DNA from: Bacteriovoracaceae bacterium
GTDB taxonomy: Bacteria > Bdellovibrionota > UBA2428
DNA length: 35,660 nucleotides
Assembly (NCBI GenBank): GCA_947467125.1
Contig: CANIGN010000003.1
Coordinates: 1-35,660, forward strand
Direction: 5' to 3'
Position numbers and translations under genes: made by a program. Below, piece by piece: positions 24,092-33,335 of the stretch (position 1 is its first letter; every line of letters begins with the position of its first letter). A model generated the notes under the pieces. The model worked only from the letters and a program-made list of their open reading frames with translations, was not told where the DNA came from and ran no database searches.

Positions 24092-26839
24092 TCAAGCAGC
24101 TACTTTTTTAGGTTCGAGAGTTGTACGTATACCAACTTCAATATCTTTAGCATTCTCTAAAATAAAGCATGTTTCTTTAGATAAAAACGCTTTCATTTCT
24201 TGATTGATCTTTTCTAATTTTCGAATGTTCATACTGTTGGCATCACAACAAACAATTCCAACTTTAGCATATCGAGATAAATCAGAAGCATCTGGCGCCT
24301 CTAAGCATGGACGAGTGTGTAGAAAAATATAATCGTACTGAAGACTTAATTCGATTAATAAATCCTTAAGGTTTTGTGACGCTAATCTATAGACAGAAGG
24401 AACCTGAAGAGGATCTCCAGTGATGACATCTAACCCCTCATTGACCTTAAACGGATAAATATTAACTTGTTCTTTATGCTGATAAAGTTCACTTACCCCT
24501 CCATTGAGAGGAGCTCCAGTGATTTTTTGAATTGAATTATTCGTCAAATCAGACTCTAAAATAAGAACCTTTTTTCCCGTACTTCCAAAAAAAGCACCCA
24601 AGTTCAGGGAAATAATTGCCGATTTCAAGGAATCCTCACTTGAAGTAAAAAGAACGACTTTACCTGCCAATGAGGAGAAAATGTTTTCCAATTTAATTCC
24701 CATACGCAAGTAACTCAAGTCAGTTACGCCATCTACCAGAGAACCTTCCTGAAATAAGTTACTTTTAGTTGAAGGCACAGCTCCTAAGACAGAATTGCCA
24801 CGCTCCTCAAATGATTTAATTGTTGTTAAAACTGGATCACCTAACTCTTTTAAAAAAGAGACACAAAATCCCACAAAAAAGCTTAAAAATAAAGAAATCA
24901 ATAAAAATAAGTAAAGAGAAACTGGTTTCTTTTCTTCTATAGGATCATAAAAAAAACTAATCTTTTTTCGACCCTTAAACTCAACTATTTCCATTTTCAA
25001 AAGAGAGTTTTTTAAAAGTTCTAAAGTTGACTGATTCGTTTTAATATAATCGCTCAACTCTGCTAACTGAGCTTCTTTTGCCGTCTTATCATTGAGCATA
25101 AAAGTTAACTCATCTAAAGCTTTACTTAACTCTAGGACCTTTGCCTCATAGAAAGAATTCTCACCTTTAATTTTCTCTAACGTTTCCCTTTGTTGGTAAA
25201 GTGAAGACTCATCGGGCATATACAAGTCATCAACCTTTAAGTCTTTTAAAGAAATATTTTTTTTCTTTTCTACTTCTTTAGTCGCTTTCTGTAAACTTTC
25301 CGAAACTCGCCTAGCTATGACACTATCCTCATCAACTCCTTGAATCTTTAGTTGATTTTGCAAATAAGCCATATTCGAAATATCTTGAATAGTGGTTGAA
25401 TAGTAATTTTTTTCTATCTTGCTCTTCTCATTTAGTAAATCAAGTTTTTTTTCAATCCCTGAAATCTTTTCGTTAAGCTTTGACTCAAAAAAAGCATTGC
25501 CTTGAATAGCATTCTTTGCCGACTGAACTTTATCTTTTAAATCCCTAATAATTTCTTTACTTATTATAGGGATTGAACTTGATTCATTTGGCTTCGTATC
25601 ACCATTTTCTGGAAAAGTTATATTTAGTGAATTTTTTAATTCTACGCCTAACTCTCGTGTCCCAATCTTTTTATTTAAATAAGAATTAATTTCGTCAAAA
25701 ACATTGTTCAACTCTGAAACCTTTTCTGAATTGAAAGACGAATTTTCATTTTTTCCAGGGACTTTAGATGGACTTTTGGAATTCTCCAAATACTTTAAAG
25801 TATTCGCTAATGAATTAGACAAATTTTTAAAGACAAAACTGTCCTTTTCTATCCCTTGTGCCCTCAACTCACTTTTTTGTTTTGATAAGCCCGCAAGCTC
25901 TTGACTTAACCCGTAAGCGTCGTCATCAGCGCTTCTTATGCCTTTAATCTTTTTTTCGATATCAGTAAGCTTTTCTTGAAACTGTGATTCTAAAACCTTA
26001 TTTCCACTTATAGCCATTTTTGTGGCTTGTAATTGACTTTGCAAAGAATAGATAACCGCCGTATCGACAAGCGGAATAGATTGAGAAAGCTTCAATTTTT
26101 TATCATTACTTTCATTTAAAGTTTTTTGAACATTATCAACCTTTTCTTCGATTATTTTTCGAGCCGCAACAAGCTCTTCCTGATCATTCACTGCAAAATA
26201 GTCCGCAAGAAGTTTCGTAACTTTTTCTGAGTAATTCTTTAATAAAACGGGGTTTTCGTCGTTCAATAACACAGAAAAATTAGATTGAGTGTTTTTTTTA
26301 TTCCTTGACGCTTCAACACTAAAAGTCATTCGACTATTTAAAAAAGACTTTATCTTTTCTTTTGTTCGATCCTCGAAAGAAGCTGAGTTAACTCCTTTCA
26401 AATCAATACCAAATATTTTTGCAATATCAGCATCACCTAAAGCTGCTTTATAGCAAAAACTTAAAAAAGATTCTGACTTCAAACTAGCCAAAGCCTTACC
26501 AACATCAACATCACTTGAATCAATTCCAGTATTAACAGTCATATCCAAGGCGCTAAAAAGAGTATTGTTTTTGGAGTTATTATATATTGCTGTAATATTT
26601 CTTTCGTACCATGTTCCTTTGCAAGCATATAAAAAAGCCAATGCGACATAGAATAAAATAGCTGTAATAAAAAGGAGTTTTTTATGTCTAAAACCTTTCC
26701 GAAGAAAATCACTTACATCAAGATACTCTTCAGAATCATTGTTGTTTTCTTTAAATAGACCTGGTCCAACAACTTCAAATTGTCCAAGAGAACTATGCTC
26801 CGCACTTTTTCTAAGTTCTTGAGTATCTAACTTCTTCAC
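24092..26839 (-). CDS. Giant Wzz-like polysaccharide co-polymerase with degenerate BY-kinase domain
   Basis: A 915-residue inner-membrane protein. Residues 40-85 are a Wzz-type N-terminus (DFLRKGFRHKKLLFITAILF, TM1 about 54-72). Residues 85-635 are periplasmic and largely coiled coil. TM2 is about 640-663, followed by a cytoplasmic P-loop domain (680-900) resembling CapB/Wzc tyrosine autokinases. The kinase motifs are damaged: Walker A is TSSEDSLKS (732-740) without glycines, Walker A' is ILESDLTN (Glu for the first Asp, no Arg), and Walker B is YIFLHTRP, with His841 replacing the catalytic Asp. The C-terminus has no tyrosine cluster. The start is GTG at 26839. No glycosyltransferase, Wzx or Wzy gene is nearby. 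Function in polysaccharide chain control or export is inferred from architecture; kinase activity is unlikely. Confidence 0.82.
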   Translation of the reverse strand: MKKLDTQELRKSAEHSSLGQFEVVGPGLFKENNNDSEEYLDVSDFLRKGFRHKKLLFITAILFYVALAFLYACKGTWYERNITAIYNNSKNNTLFSALDMTVNTGIDSSDVDVGKALASLKSESFLSFCYKAALGDADIAKIFGIDLKGVNSASFEDRTKEKIKSFLNSRMTFSVEASRNKKNTQSNFSVLLNDENPVLLKNYSEKVTKLLADYFAVNDQEELVAARKIIEEKVDNVQKTLNESNDKKLKLSQSIPLVDTAVIYSLQSQLQATKMAISGNKVLESQFQEKLTDIEKKIKGIRSADDDAYGLSQELAGLSKQKSELRAQGIEKDSFVFKNLSNSLANTLKYLENSKSPSKVPGKNENSSFNSEKVSELNNVFDEINSYLNKKIGTRELGVELKNSLNITFPENGDTKPNESSSIPIISKEIIRDLKDKVQSAKNAIQGNAFFESKLNEKISGIEKKLDLLNEKSKIEKNYYSTTIQDISNMAYLQNQLKIQGVDEDSVIARRVSESLQKATKEVEKKKNISLKDLKVDDLYMPDESSLYQQRETLEKIKGENSFYEAKVLELSKALDELTFMLNDKTAKEAQLAELSDYIKTNQSTLELLKNSLLKMEIVEFKGRKKISFFYDPIEEKKPVSLYLFLLISLFLSFFVGFCVSFLKELGDPVLTTIKSFEERGNSVLGAVPSTKSNLFQEGSLVDGVTDLSYLRMGIKLENIFSSLAGKVVLFTSSEDSLKSAIISLNLGAFFGSTGKKVLILESDLTNNSIQKITGAPLNGGVSELYQHKEQVNIYPFKVNEGLDVITGDPLQVPSVYRLASQNLKDLLIELSLQYDYIFLHTRPCLEAPDASDLSRYAKVGIVCCDANSMNIRKLEKINQEMKAFLSKETCFILENAKDIEVGIRTTLEPKKVAA

Positions 26840-26845
26840 GACAAT

Positions 26846-26851
26846 TTTATA
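26846..26851 (-). promoter_or_regulatory. -10-like hexamer before the Wzz-like gene
   Basis: TATAAA on the minus strand (26851-26846) is followed by six bases and then the GTG at 26839. No Shine-Dalgarno sequence is visible and the -35 region is weak. The surrounding 103-base gap (26840-26942) is very AT-rich and holds no other recognisable element. Confidence 0.35.
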
Positions 26852-26942
26852 TTCGGAAGAACCTTTACAAAACTTTAACCAAACTTTATTTATCTTATTT
26901 AAAAAACGGCAAGACTTTGATCTTTAATCTTAGAATTAAAAA

Positions 26943-27842
26943 TTAATTCGTAACTTCTTTTTGAAGCTCAAAATAGCGCAAGATTTTTTCAAGATGATCC
27001 CGGTTATGTAAGCTTGAAGACGATTTTATGACAGTACGTAAATCTTGAATAGCCGCCCGATAACGACCCATTCGAGCAAATAAGAAAGCACGTTCACGAA
27101 GAGCTTCTGTGCGTTCCACCGGACATAATTCTGACAGTGCTGTCAACACCCAGTACAAACGTGTGAGATCTTCTTTTTCAAAATAAATGGCACGTAAGTT
27201 TCGAAGCATGCGCGAAACAATTTCACGCGGATGAGCAATCTTTAAAGCCTCAGGACCAAAGGGAATCATTCCCTTTGTCCATGTTTCAAGGCGCTCTTTA
27301 CAATCATCAAGACTTAAAATTTTGGCTCCCTCAAAAGCATCAACAAACCATTCTTCGTTCGACTTTTTTTCAGAAGCTTTTTCACGATCCTTATCTTGAT
27401 CTAAAACTTTCACCAAGAAGTGACCTGGAAAACTAATTCCCGCAGCCTTAAGTTCAACCGCTCGACAAAGCTCCAAAAACACTAAGCTCAAAGTAATAGG
27501 GATACCCTTTCGACGAACAAGAACATCGTTCATAAAGGAATTTTTTACGTTGTAATAATTATTCGTGTCGCCCTGAAAACCCAGAGCCTCTCGAAAAACC
27601 GTCAGCAAAAACTCACTTTGCTCGCGAATAGATTTATTTTTAGGGAAATCCTTAAGAGCAGGCTTGAGCGATTCTCGAAAAGCCATCACCTGAGCCTTCA
27701 CATCAAGCGCGGGGTACTCAAGCTTTGAAACCCACATCCCCAACTCAATAGGATCCCAATCGTCTTTCGTAGGATCCTCAACTTTTTTGAGAAAAGAGGC
27801 CAGAGCTTCGATGGTTTTTTCTAGGGTATCTGGTGCAATCAT
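26943..27842 (-). CDS. SirB1-type transglutaminase-like fold protein with C-terminal TPR
   Basis: A 299-residue cytoplasmic protein of the SirB1/YchA family. The diagnostic block is NVKNSFMNDVLVRRKGIPIT followed by LSLVFLELCRAVELKAAGISFPGHFLV, which belongs to a transglutaminase-like core. The C-terminal third contains helix pairs like TPR units (RAFLFARMGRYRAAIQDLRT). Members are widespread in proteobacteria, but the biochemical role is not established. An insert of charged residues (DQDKDREKASEKKSNEE) interrupts the core. It may be expressed separately from the Wzz-like gene, since a 103-base gap follows. Confidence 0.87.
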   Translation of the reverse strand: MIAPDTLEKTIEALASFLKKVEDPTKDDWDPIELGMWVSKLEYPALDVKAQVMAFRESLKPALKDFPKNKSIREQSEFLLTVFREALGFQGDTNNYYNVKNSFMNDVLVRRKGIPITLSLVFLELCRAVELKAAGISFPGHFLVKVLDQDKDREKASEKKSNEEWFVDAFEGAKILSLDDCKERLETWTKGMIPFGPEALKIAHPREIVSRMLRNLRAIYFEKEDLTRLYWVLTALSELCPVERTEALRERAFLFARMGRYRAAIQDLRTVIKSSSSLHNRDHLEKILRYFELQKEVTN

Positions 27843-27892
27843 TTTAATCCATTCCTAGGGAAACCCGGCCACCTCGATAATCCCCCTGAACG

Positions 27893-27922
27893 CTTACATC
27901 TTATCGCTTTATGGAGTATTAA
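27893..27922 (+). promoter_or_regulatory. Candidate promoter of the aldehyde dehydrogenase-porin-M32 run
   Basis: CTTACA (27893-27898) and TATTAA (27917-27922) have an 18-base spacer and four matches each. Ten bases lie between the -10 and the ATG at 27933, with no Shine-Dalgarno sequence, so the leader would be only a few bases long. Confidence 0.4.
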
Positions 27923-27932
27923 TCTACTCACG

Positions 27933-29396
27933 ATGGCGCGGCGTCTTGGCATTTACACACTTGGACATTACTTGAGTCTTCCAAACGCTCTGAGTAAAAA
28001 AATCTGGAATCCCTTACTTAAAAACTATGAGACATGGGAACTGAGCTATCTCGATACGTCAAAAGCCCAAGATAAAGCAAATCTGGAAGAAACGCTTGAA
28101 GGGATGCTTTTAACGCATCAACAAATTCTCAAAGGCTTCTTTCCTCTAGTAGAAAGAGTTGAATGCCTTGAAAGAATAGAAGCTGAATTCTCTAAGAACT
28201 TCAACAACTTGGCTGCGATTCTATCCATGGAAATCCAAAAGCCCACTGCCCTAGCCCAACTTGAATGCGAGCGCTCGCTCGACACAATAAGAGCAACGAT
28301 TGAACTCGGAAGAGAATTACTCAAAAAACCCCTTACAAGAGAAGCCGAAGGTCGAGGCTCTTTTAGAGGATCATCTAGTGCAAGACCTCGAGGAATAGCC
28401 TTGGGCGTTACACCTTTCAATTTTCCCTATAACTTGAGTTTGCATAAAATTGCTCCCGCTCTTTTAGCGGGATCTCCTTTGATCTGGAGACCTTCTGAAA
28501 AATGCCAACTCACAAACCTTGCGCTGGTCGATGTACTTCATGCAGCAAAAGTTCCCGCAGGGCTCATCGCTTTTCTTCCCATGACTCATAAAAGTTTTTG
28601 GAACCTTTTAGAAGATTCACGAATAAATTGTGTTTCCTTTACGGGATCAGAAAAAATTGGCTGGCAAATAAGAGAGAGATTCAAGGGACCTCTTATTTTA
28701 GAACTTGGTGGAACAGCACCCGTCTACCTTGAAAAAATGAAAGACTTAGAACTTCAAAACGCTCTTAAAGAAATCGCAGTAAGTGCTTTTTCTTTTTCAG
28801 GACAAAGCTGCATCTCTGCTCAAAACTTAGCAATCCAAGAAGATATTTTTGAAGAAGCTGTTTCCCTACTCAAAAAAGAAGTTGATACATTTCCATCAGG
28901 AAGTGCAGACGCAGAAAAAGTTTTGTGTTCAGGAGTGATCGATGAAGACGCATACAATCGTATTCAAAAAACTCTCAATCATGCAACAAAAGATGGAGCT
29001 GAACTTTACTCTCAAAAGATATCGCCTCCAGAAAATGTTTTAAATTTTGTAGCCCCTACTCTTATTTTTAACCCTTCTGAGAAATTAAAAAGCGAGGAAC
29101 TCTTTGCACCCTTGCTAAACGTCTTTAAAGTTAAAAACATTGATGAATTTATAACTTTTGCAAATCACCTTCCTCATCGATTACAAGCTGCGATTTACTC
29201 GAGCGACTCAATGTCACTTGAAAAAGCTGAAAGAGAACTCGTCTTTGGAGGCGTTGCGCTGAATATTGCACCCTCTGTGCGCGTCGATTCCCTGCCTTAT
29301 GGAGGAAGAGGGCTCGCTGGATTAGGATCAGAAGATCCGCAAAGCAGTTATGAATTTTTTTCAGCAATGAAAACGATTTATGCAAAAAAGAATTAG
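27933..29396 (+). CDS. NAD(P)-dependent aldehyde dehydrogenase family protein
   Basis: A 487-residue member of the aldehyde dehydrogenase superfamily. Catalytic Cys293 lies in FSFSGQSCISAQNLAI, the general base Glu257 in LILELGGTAPV, and the conserved Asn in GVTPFNFPYNLSL. The coenzyme-binding position that is usually Lys in the KPSE motif is Arg here (IWRPSEK). Residues 1-50 are unlike most family members. The substrate cannot be told, but the loop sequences resemble glyceraldehyde-3-phosphate/semialdehyde-type dehydrogenases more than betaine-aldehyde types. It precedes a porin gene by eight bases. Confidence 0.88.
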   Translation: MARRLGIYTLGHYLSLPNALSKKIWNPLLKNYETWELSYLDTSKAQDKANLEETLEGMLLTHQQILKGFFPLVERVECLERIEAEFSKNFNNLAAILSMEIQKPTALAQLECERSLDTIRATIELGRELLKKPLTREAEGRGSFRGSSSARPRGIALGVTPFNFPYNLSLHKIAPALLAGSPLIWRPSEKCQLTNLALVDVLHAAKVPAGLIAFLPMTHKSFWNLLEDSRINCVSFTGSEKIGWQIRERFKGPLILELGGTAPVYLEKMKDLELQNALKEIAVSAFSFSGQSCISAQNLAIQEDIFEEAVSLLKKEVDTFPSGSADAEKVLCSGVIDEDAYNRIQKTLNHATKDGAELYSQKISPPENVLNFVAPTLIFNPSEKLKSEELFAPLLNVFKVKNIDEFITFANHLPHRLQAAIYSSDSMSLEKAERELVFGGVALNIAPSVRVDSLPYGGRGLAGLGSEDPQSSYEFFSAMKTIYAKKN

Positions 29397-29404
29397 GAGA
29401 AAAC

Positions 29405-30370
29405 ATGACTTTTAAAAATATAAAATCAACAGCACTTCTTCTTTTAACAATGCAGCTATCTTTTGCAGAAGACATCACTCCAAAGATTGGTTTACTTTTA
29501 CAAACCTGGGCCTTCAACGATACAACTCTTGAGGCAAAGGCTAATTTTCGAATTCGAAGAGCCGAAATAAAATTAGGCGGAAAAACCAGTCCGGAATTAA
29601 GATACTTTGTATCCATTGATCCGGCAAAAAGTTTAAAAGAAGGCGCCGTGTCCAAAGCGAACGATAATAAAATTCTTCAGGATCTCGGTATTGAATACTC
29701 TCTCACTCCAGAATTTAAAATCACCGCAGGACAGTTCAAAGCTCCGAACACAGTAGAAAGTTTTACCTCGTCTTCTGAACTTCTATTAGCAGAACGCGCA
29801 ATCCAAAGCAGGAGCTACGGAGATAACCGTGAAACCGGCCTCATGCTGAGCTTTGAAAACGAAAAACTCAAAACGAAACTCATGCTTTCGAACGGTGGAA
29901 AAACAAACACAAACGATGACAATTCTGCAAAAGATCTAAACGCAAGAATTGATTACATGCCCACTGAAAACATAAGCCTTGGTACTTTTGCTACCTACGT
30001 AGACACAAGACAAAGCAAAGCTTACAGAAATGGTGCAAACTTTAAATTCTCATGGAACTCGTTCACCCTAGCAGCTGAAGGAATCACCGGAAAAGAAGCG
30101 GGTACTCCCTTTACTGGCTATTACGCAGATTTGTTTTATGACTATAAAACAATCCTCTTGCCAGTTGTCCGTTACGAATACCTTGACGCAAACAATCTCG
30201 TCTCACATATTTACAATATTGGACTCAGCTATAAACTTTTAGAATCCAAAGCCAAACTCCAACTTAATTATGCATTCTTAGATAATGCAACAACAGATAT
30301 GGGTTCACCAAAAACATTAAATGCATCAAAGGGAAGCCTCGTGATTGCCAACTTCCAACTCTCTTTTTAA
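29405..30370 (+). CDS. OprP/OprO-type outer-membrane porin
   Basis: A 321-residue exported barrel with a signal peptide (MTFKNIKSTALLLLTMQLSF ending in A/ED). It shows the phosphate-selective porin pattern: NFRIRRAEIKLGGKTSPELR near the N-terminus, then DLGIEYSLTPEFKITAGQFK with APNTVESFTSSSELLLAERA, and ends ANFQLSF with C-terminal Phe. The best fit is the OprP/OprO family (PF07396). It is shorter than pseudomonad OprP, and I do not claim phosphate specificity. It has a strong AGGAG ribosome binding site and follows the aldehyde dehydrogenase by eight bases, so it is probably co-transcribed with it. Confidence 0.85.
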   Translation: MTFKNIKSTALLLLTMQLSFAEDITPKIGLLLQTWAFNDTTLEAKANFRIRRAEIKLGGKTSPELRYFVSIDPAKSLKEGAVSKANDNKILQDLGIEYSLTPEFKITAGQFKAPNTVESFTSSSELLLAERAIQSRSYGDNRETGLMLSFENEKLKTKLMLSNGGKTNTNDDNSAKDLNARIDYMPTENISLGTFATYVDTRQSKAYRNGANFKFSWNSFTLAAEGITGKEAGTPFTGYYADLFYDYKTILLPVVRYEYLDANNLVSHIYNIGLSYKLLESKAKLQLNYAFLDNATTDMGSPKTLNASKGSLVIANFQLSF

Positions 30371-30379
30371 GCTCTTCTC

Positions 30380-31846
30380 ATGCAAACTTACGGACAAGTT
30401 CTTGAGCATTGGAAAAAAATTGAAACTCTAGGATCTGCTCAGAGTATTTTATACTGGGACATGGAAACTTACATGCCCGAAGGTTCCACTCCTACGCGCC
30501 AAGCTCACTTAACTCTCATAAGCGGACTTATTCACCAGTGGACAAATGATCCAAAATTTAAAGAAGCTGTCCTTTCTCAAAAAATTAAAGCTTCTAATGA
30601 AATTGAAAAAAGAAATCTGGAACTTTGGACAAAAAGCATTCTTGTAAGTTCTGCTGTAGACGAAAAATTCGTCGCAAAATTTTCTAAGATTTCTACAGAA
30701 TGTAACGTCAAATGGAGAGCAGCCAAAAAAGACTCCAACTTTAAAAGTATTGAACCACTTTTTAAGGAATTAGTTTCACTTTGTCGTGAAAACTTAGAAA
30801 AAATAAAAAACCTTCCTGATCTCAAATCTCGCTATGCAAACAAGAGTCTCTATGGAGTGGCCTTCGATCAATTTGAACCTGGTCTTGATATTACGGAGAT
30901 GGAAAAGCTTCTCACCAATCTCTGCAAAGGAACAAAAGATCGCCTTCCTCAATTCATCGAAAAAGCGCAGAAAAATAAAAAAGATATTCAAATCGACCCC
31001 AAACTCATCAACAAAGAATTCTGCAAAGATCTTATGGGTAAATTTGCTTTTGATTTTACGAAAGGCCGCCTCGATGAAAGCACCCACCCCTTTTGTGGTG
31101 GCACCACAGGGGACGTGCGTCTCACAACAAGGCTCAACCCTACAGATGCCGTAGAGGATTTATTCAGCACTTTGCACGAACTTGGTCACGCACTCTACGA
31201 ACAAGGTCTTCCCGAAAAAACAGCTTACGAGCCTGCCGGAAAAGCTTGCTCGATGGGCGTTCATGAATCACAAAGCCGCTTTCTTGAAAACTTCATTGGT
31301 CGCTCTCGCGCTTTTAGCAATTATCTTGCTCAAAAATTAAACGTTGATGCAGAAGCACTCTATTCACGCCTAAACCCCATCAAACTCGACTACATTCGGG
31401 TTGATTCCGATGAAGTTACATACAACTTCCATATTCTTTTACGTTTTGAAATGGAACGTGACCTCATGGAAGGAAAACTTGAAGTCAAAGACCTTCCTGA
31501 AAAATGGAATGCTCGCTTTCAAGAACTCACAGGACTTAAAGTCACGAAAGACTCCTTGGGTTGTTTGCAGGATACTCATTGGTATTCAGGTTCTTTTGGA
31601 TACTTTCCCTCTTACAGTTTAGGAAATATGTTTGCAGCAGAATTGTTCGTTGATTTTCAAAAAGCTCATCCCGATTGGAGTGAAAAAGTTTCACAGGGCC
31701 ACTTTGAATTTGTGCGCAACTTTATGGCCGATCGAGTGTATCCTCTAGCCGCTCACTACGATTCACCCGAAACAATGCAAAAAATCATTGGCCGCAAAGT
31801 CTCCGAACAAACCTTGCTCCAATATTTTGATAAAAAATTTGGGTAA
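30380..31846 (+). CDS. M32 family carboxypeptidase (Taq-type)
   Basis: A 488-residue zinc carboxypeptidase of the thermostable carboxypeptidase 1 family. The zinc site HELGH is at 266-270 (LFSTLHELGHALYEQGL) and the third ligand Glu296 is in GVHESQSR. Other family blocks are HPFCGGTTGDVRLTTR, YNFHILLRFEMERDLMEG and YPLAAHYDSPET. No signal peptide is visible, so it is likely cytoplasmic and trims peptides from the C-terminus. It begins nine bases after the porin stop without a good Shine-Dalgarno sequence, so translation may rely on coupling. Peptide degradation fits a protein-consuming lifestyle, but the family is widespread. Confidence 0.95.
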   Translation: MQTYGQVLEHWKKIETLGSAQSILYWDMETYMPEGSTPTRQAHLTLISGLIHQWTNDPKFKEAVLSQKIKASNEIEKRNLELWTKSILVSSAVDEKFVAKFSKISTECNVKWRAAKKDSNFKSIEPLFKELVSLCRENLEKIKNLPDLKSRYANKSLYGVAFDQFEPGLDITEMEKLLTNLCKGTKDRLPQFIEKAQKNKKDIQIDPKLINKEFCKDLMGKFAFDFTKGRLDESTHPFCGGTTGDVRLTTRLNPTDAVEDLFSTLHELGHALYEQGLPEKTAYEPAGKACSMGVHESQSRFLENFIGRSRAFSNYLAQKLNVDAEALYSRLNPIKLDYIRVDSDEVTYNFHILLRFEMERDLMEGKLEVKDLPEKWNARFQELTGLKVTKDSLGCLQDTHWYSGSFGYFPSYSLGNMFAAELFVDFQKAHPDWSEKVSQGHFEFVRNFMADRVYPLAAHYDSPETMQKIIGRKVSEQTLLQYFDKKFG

Positions 31847-31858
31847 AGGTTAAAAAAA

Positions 31859-33277
31859 CTAAATAAACTCGGACATGCTCTTTAACAGAAGTCGCTGAGT
31901 GATTTGTTTGATTTTGTTTTGAGCAAGCGAACCATCGCCAAAACGATCTTTCCAAGCAGAAACAGGAATGACAGCCTTCGCCATACTTCTATGCCCACCA
32001 GCCGAACCTAATTTGTCAAAATTTTCTTTAAAAATTTCTCCGCAATGAAGATCGTTTTCCCAGTTTCGACCAGAAATAACAATCGAATCATCCACAATAC
32101 CTGCAGCCGCCGCCAAGCGAACTCCATGAATTTGAGATACAAAATCTGCCGCTTGAGGAATCCAATCTTCAGTAACAATGTCTGGTAGAACAATCACTCC
32201 TAAGCTAGAGCGAATTTTAAAAGTCTTAAGAGACCGTCGCAAAGAATCAATATACCCCACGGGTAGTTCAGGACGTTCTATTTTTCGCAACTGCGGTCCA
32301 TTCACTTTTGGAAAAAGAGTTACAAAAGCTTCAAGATCTTTCTCCGAAACTCCACGATTAAAAAACAAAGTGTCGGATTTGATTCCGTAGTGAAGAGCTG
32401 TCGCCAAACGATGACTCACCTCTACTCCTGCAGCTTCAAGATAGAGAGTAAAAAGAGTTGAAATTGATCCTAGCTCTTCATCAATCTCCACCCACTCACA
32501 CAAATCGAGTGCAGGACTCTCTCCACGAGGATGATGATCGATCACGACATCACAGCGAATATCTCGACCTTTAAAGAAAGAAGGCTGACAATCTACAAAA
32601 ACGATTTTATCAAATTCGTTGATCGTTTTTTCAGTAACACGTTCTACTTCGATTTCAAGAAGTTGAACCATCGCTAAGTTTTCGGGGCGAGAAATACGAC
32701 CAAAAGAAACAATCGGAGCTGTCTGTGCATTTCTTCCCAAAATTTTTCGAAGTGCAAGAGCTCCCGCTAAACCATCTGGATCAGGATCATCTTGTAATAA
32801 AATCGCAACTCGTTCCGCGTCTACTAGTAAATTCTGCAGACCTACAATTTTGGATTGTATGCCCAAAAGATCCAGCTCATGAGCAAAACCCGACTCCATG
32901 AGATCTTTCCAGGCAACACTTCGCCGAACTTGGCCGAGAGCTGTTTTAGAAATTCGAGTTCCAAGTCTGAGGATCTGAATAGTGGGCAGTCGGCTTTTTA
33001 AAATACTTTCAACTTCTTCAGTACGATGAATATCCTCAAAACCTAAAATAGCGACAACATTTTTTCTAGCAGGATCAGGAAGAGAGCACTCTTCTGCAGC
33101 TAAACGAGGACTTTCAACAGAACGACCCACAAAGCTTGATCCGTTTGTAGGAGTGATGATCCAACCGCGGCCATCAATCCAAAGACCCAGAGCACTTTTA
33201 GCAGAGAGAATTGTTGTTATACTTTCAGCAGGCCAGCTCTGATCTGCAAAAACATAATAAAGCGTCGAACGGGCCAC
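31859..33277 (-). CDS. DHH-DHHA1 family phosphoesterase with an N-terminal extension
   Basis: A 472-residue protein of the RecJ/NrnA-like DHH superfamily, manganese-dependent phosphoesterases acting on nucleotides or short oligonucleotides. Motif I is DDPDPDG (163-169), motif II VDCQ (228-231), motif III DHHP (247-250), and the DHHA1 motif is AGGHRSMAKA near the C-terminus. The first 150 residues are an additional region (VVAILGFEDIHRTEEVESIL...) that may be a Rossmann/TrkA-N-like module, by pattern only. The start is GTG at 33277 without a Shine-Dalgarno sequence. It lies 58 bases downstream of mlaD on the same strand. Confidence 0.87.
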   Translation of the reverse strand: MARSTLYYVFADQSWPAESITTILSAKSALGLWIDGRGWIITPTNGSSFVGRSVESPRLAAEECSLPDPARKNVVAILGFEDIHRTEEVESILKSRLPTIQILRLGTRISKTALGQVRRSVAWKDLMESGFAHELDLLGIQSKIVGLQNLLVDAERVAILLQDDPDPDGLAGALALRKILGRNAQTAPIVSFGRISRPENLAMVQLLEIEVERVTEKTINEFDKIVFVDCQPSFFKGRDIRCDVVIDHHPRGESPALDLCEWVEIDEELGSISTLFTLYLEAAGVEVSHRLATALHYGIKSDTLFFNRGVSEKDLEAFVTLFPKVNGPQLRKIERPELPVGYIDSLRRSLKTFKIRSSLGVIVLPDIVTEDWIPQAADFVSQIHGVRLAAAAGIVDDSIVISGRNWENDLHCGEIFKENFDKLGSAGGHRSMAKAVIPVSAWKDRFGDGSLAQNKIKQITQRLLLKSMSEFI

Positions 33278-33335
33278 AATCTAATTTTTATCATCCTCAA
33301 GGAACATGTCCAGACAAGCTGTTCGCGTTCGAGAA

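Noticed and set aside
29149-29655. Antisense 168-codon frame over the aldehyde dehydrogenase and porin genes
   Set aside because: It overlaps two well-supported genes and shows no family features; it is a shadow frame.
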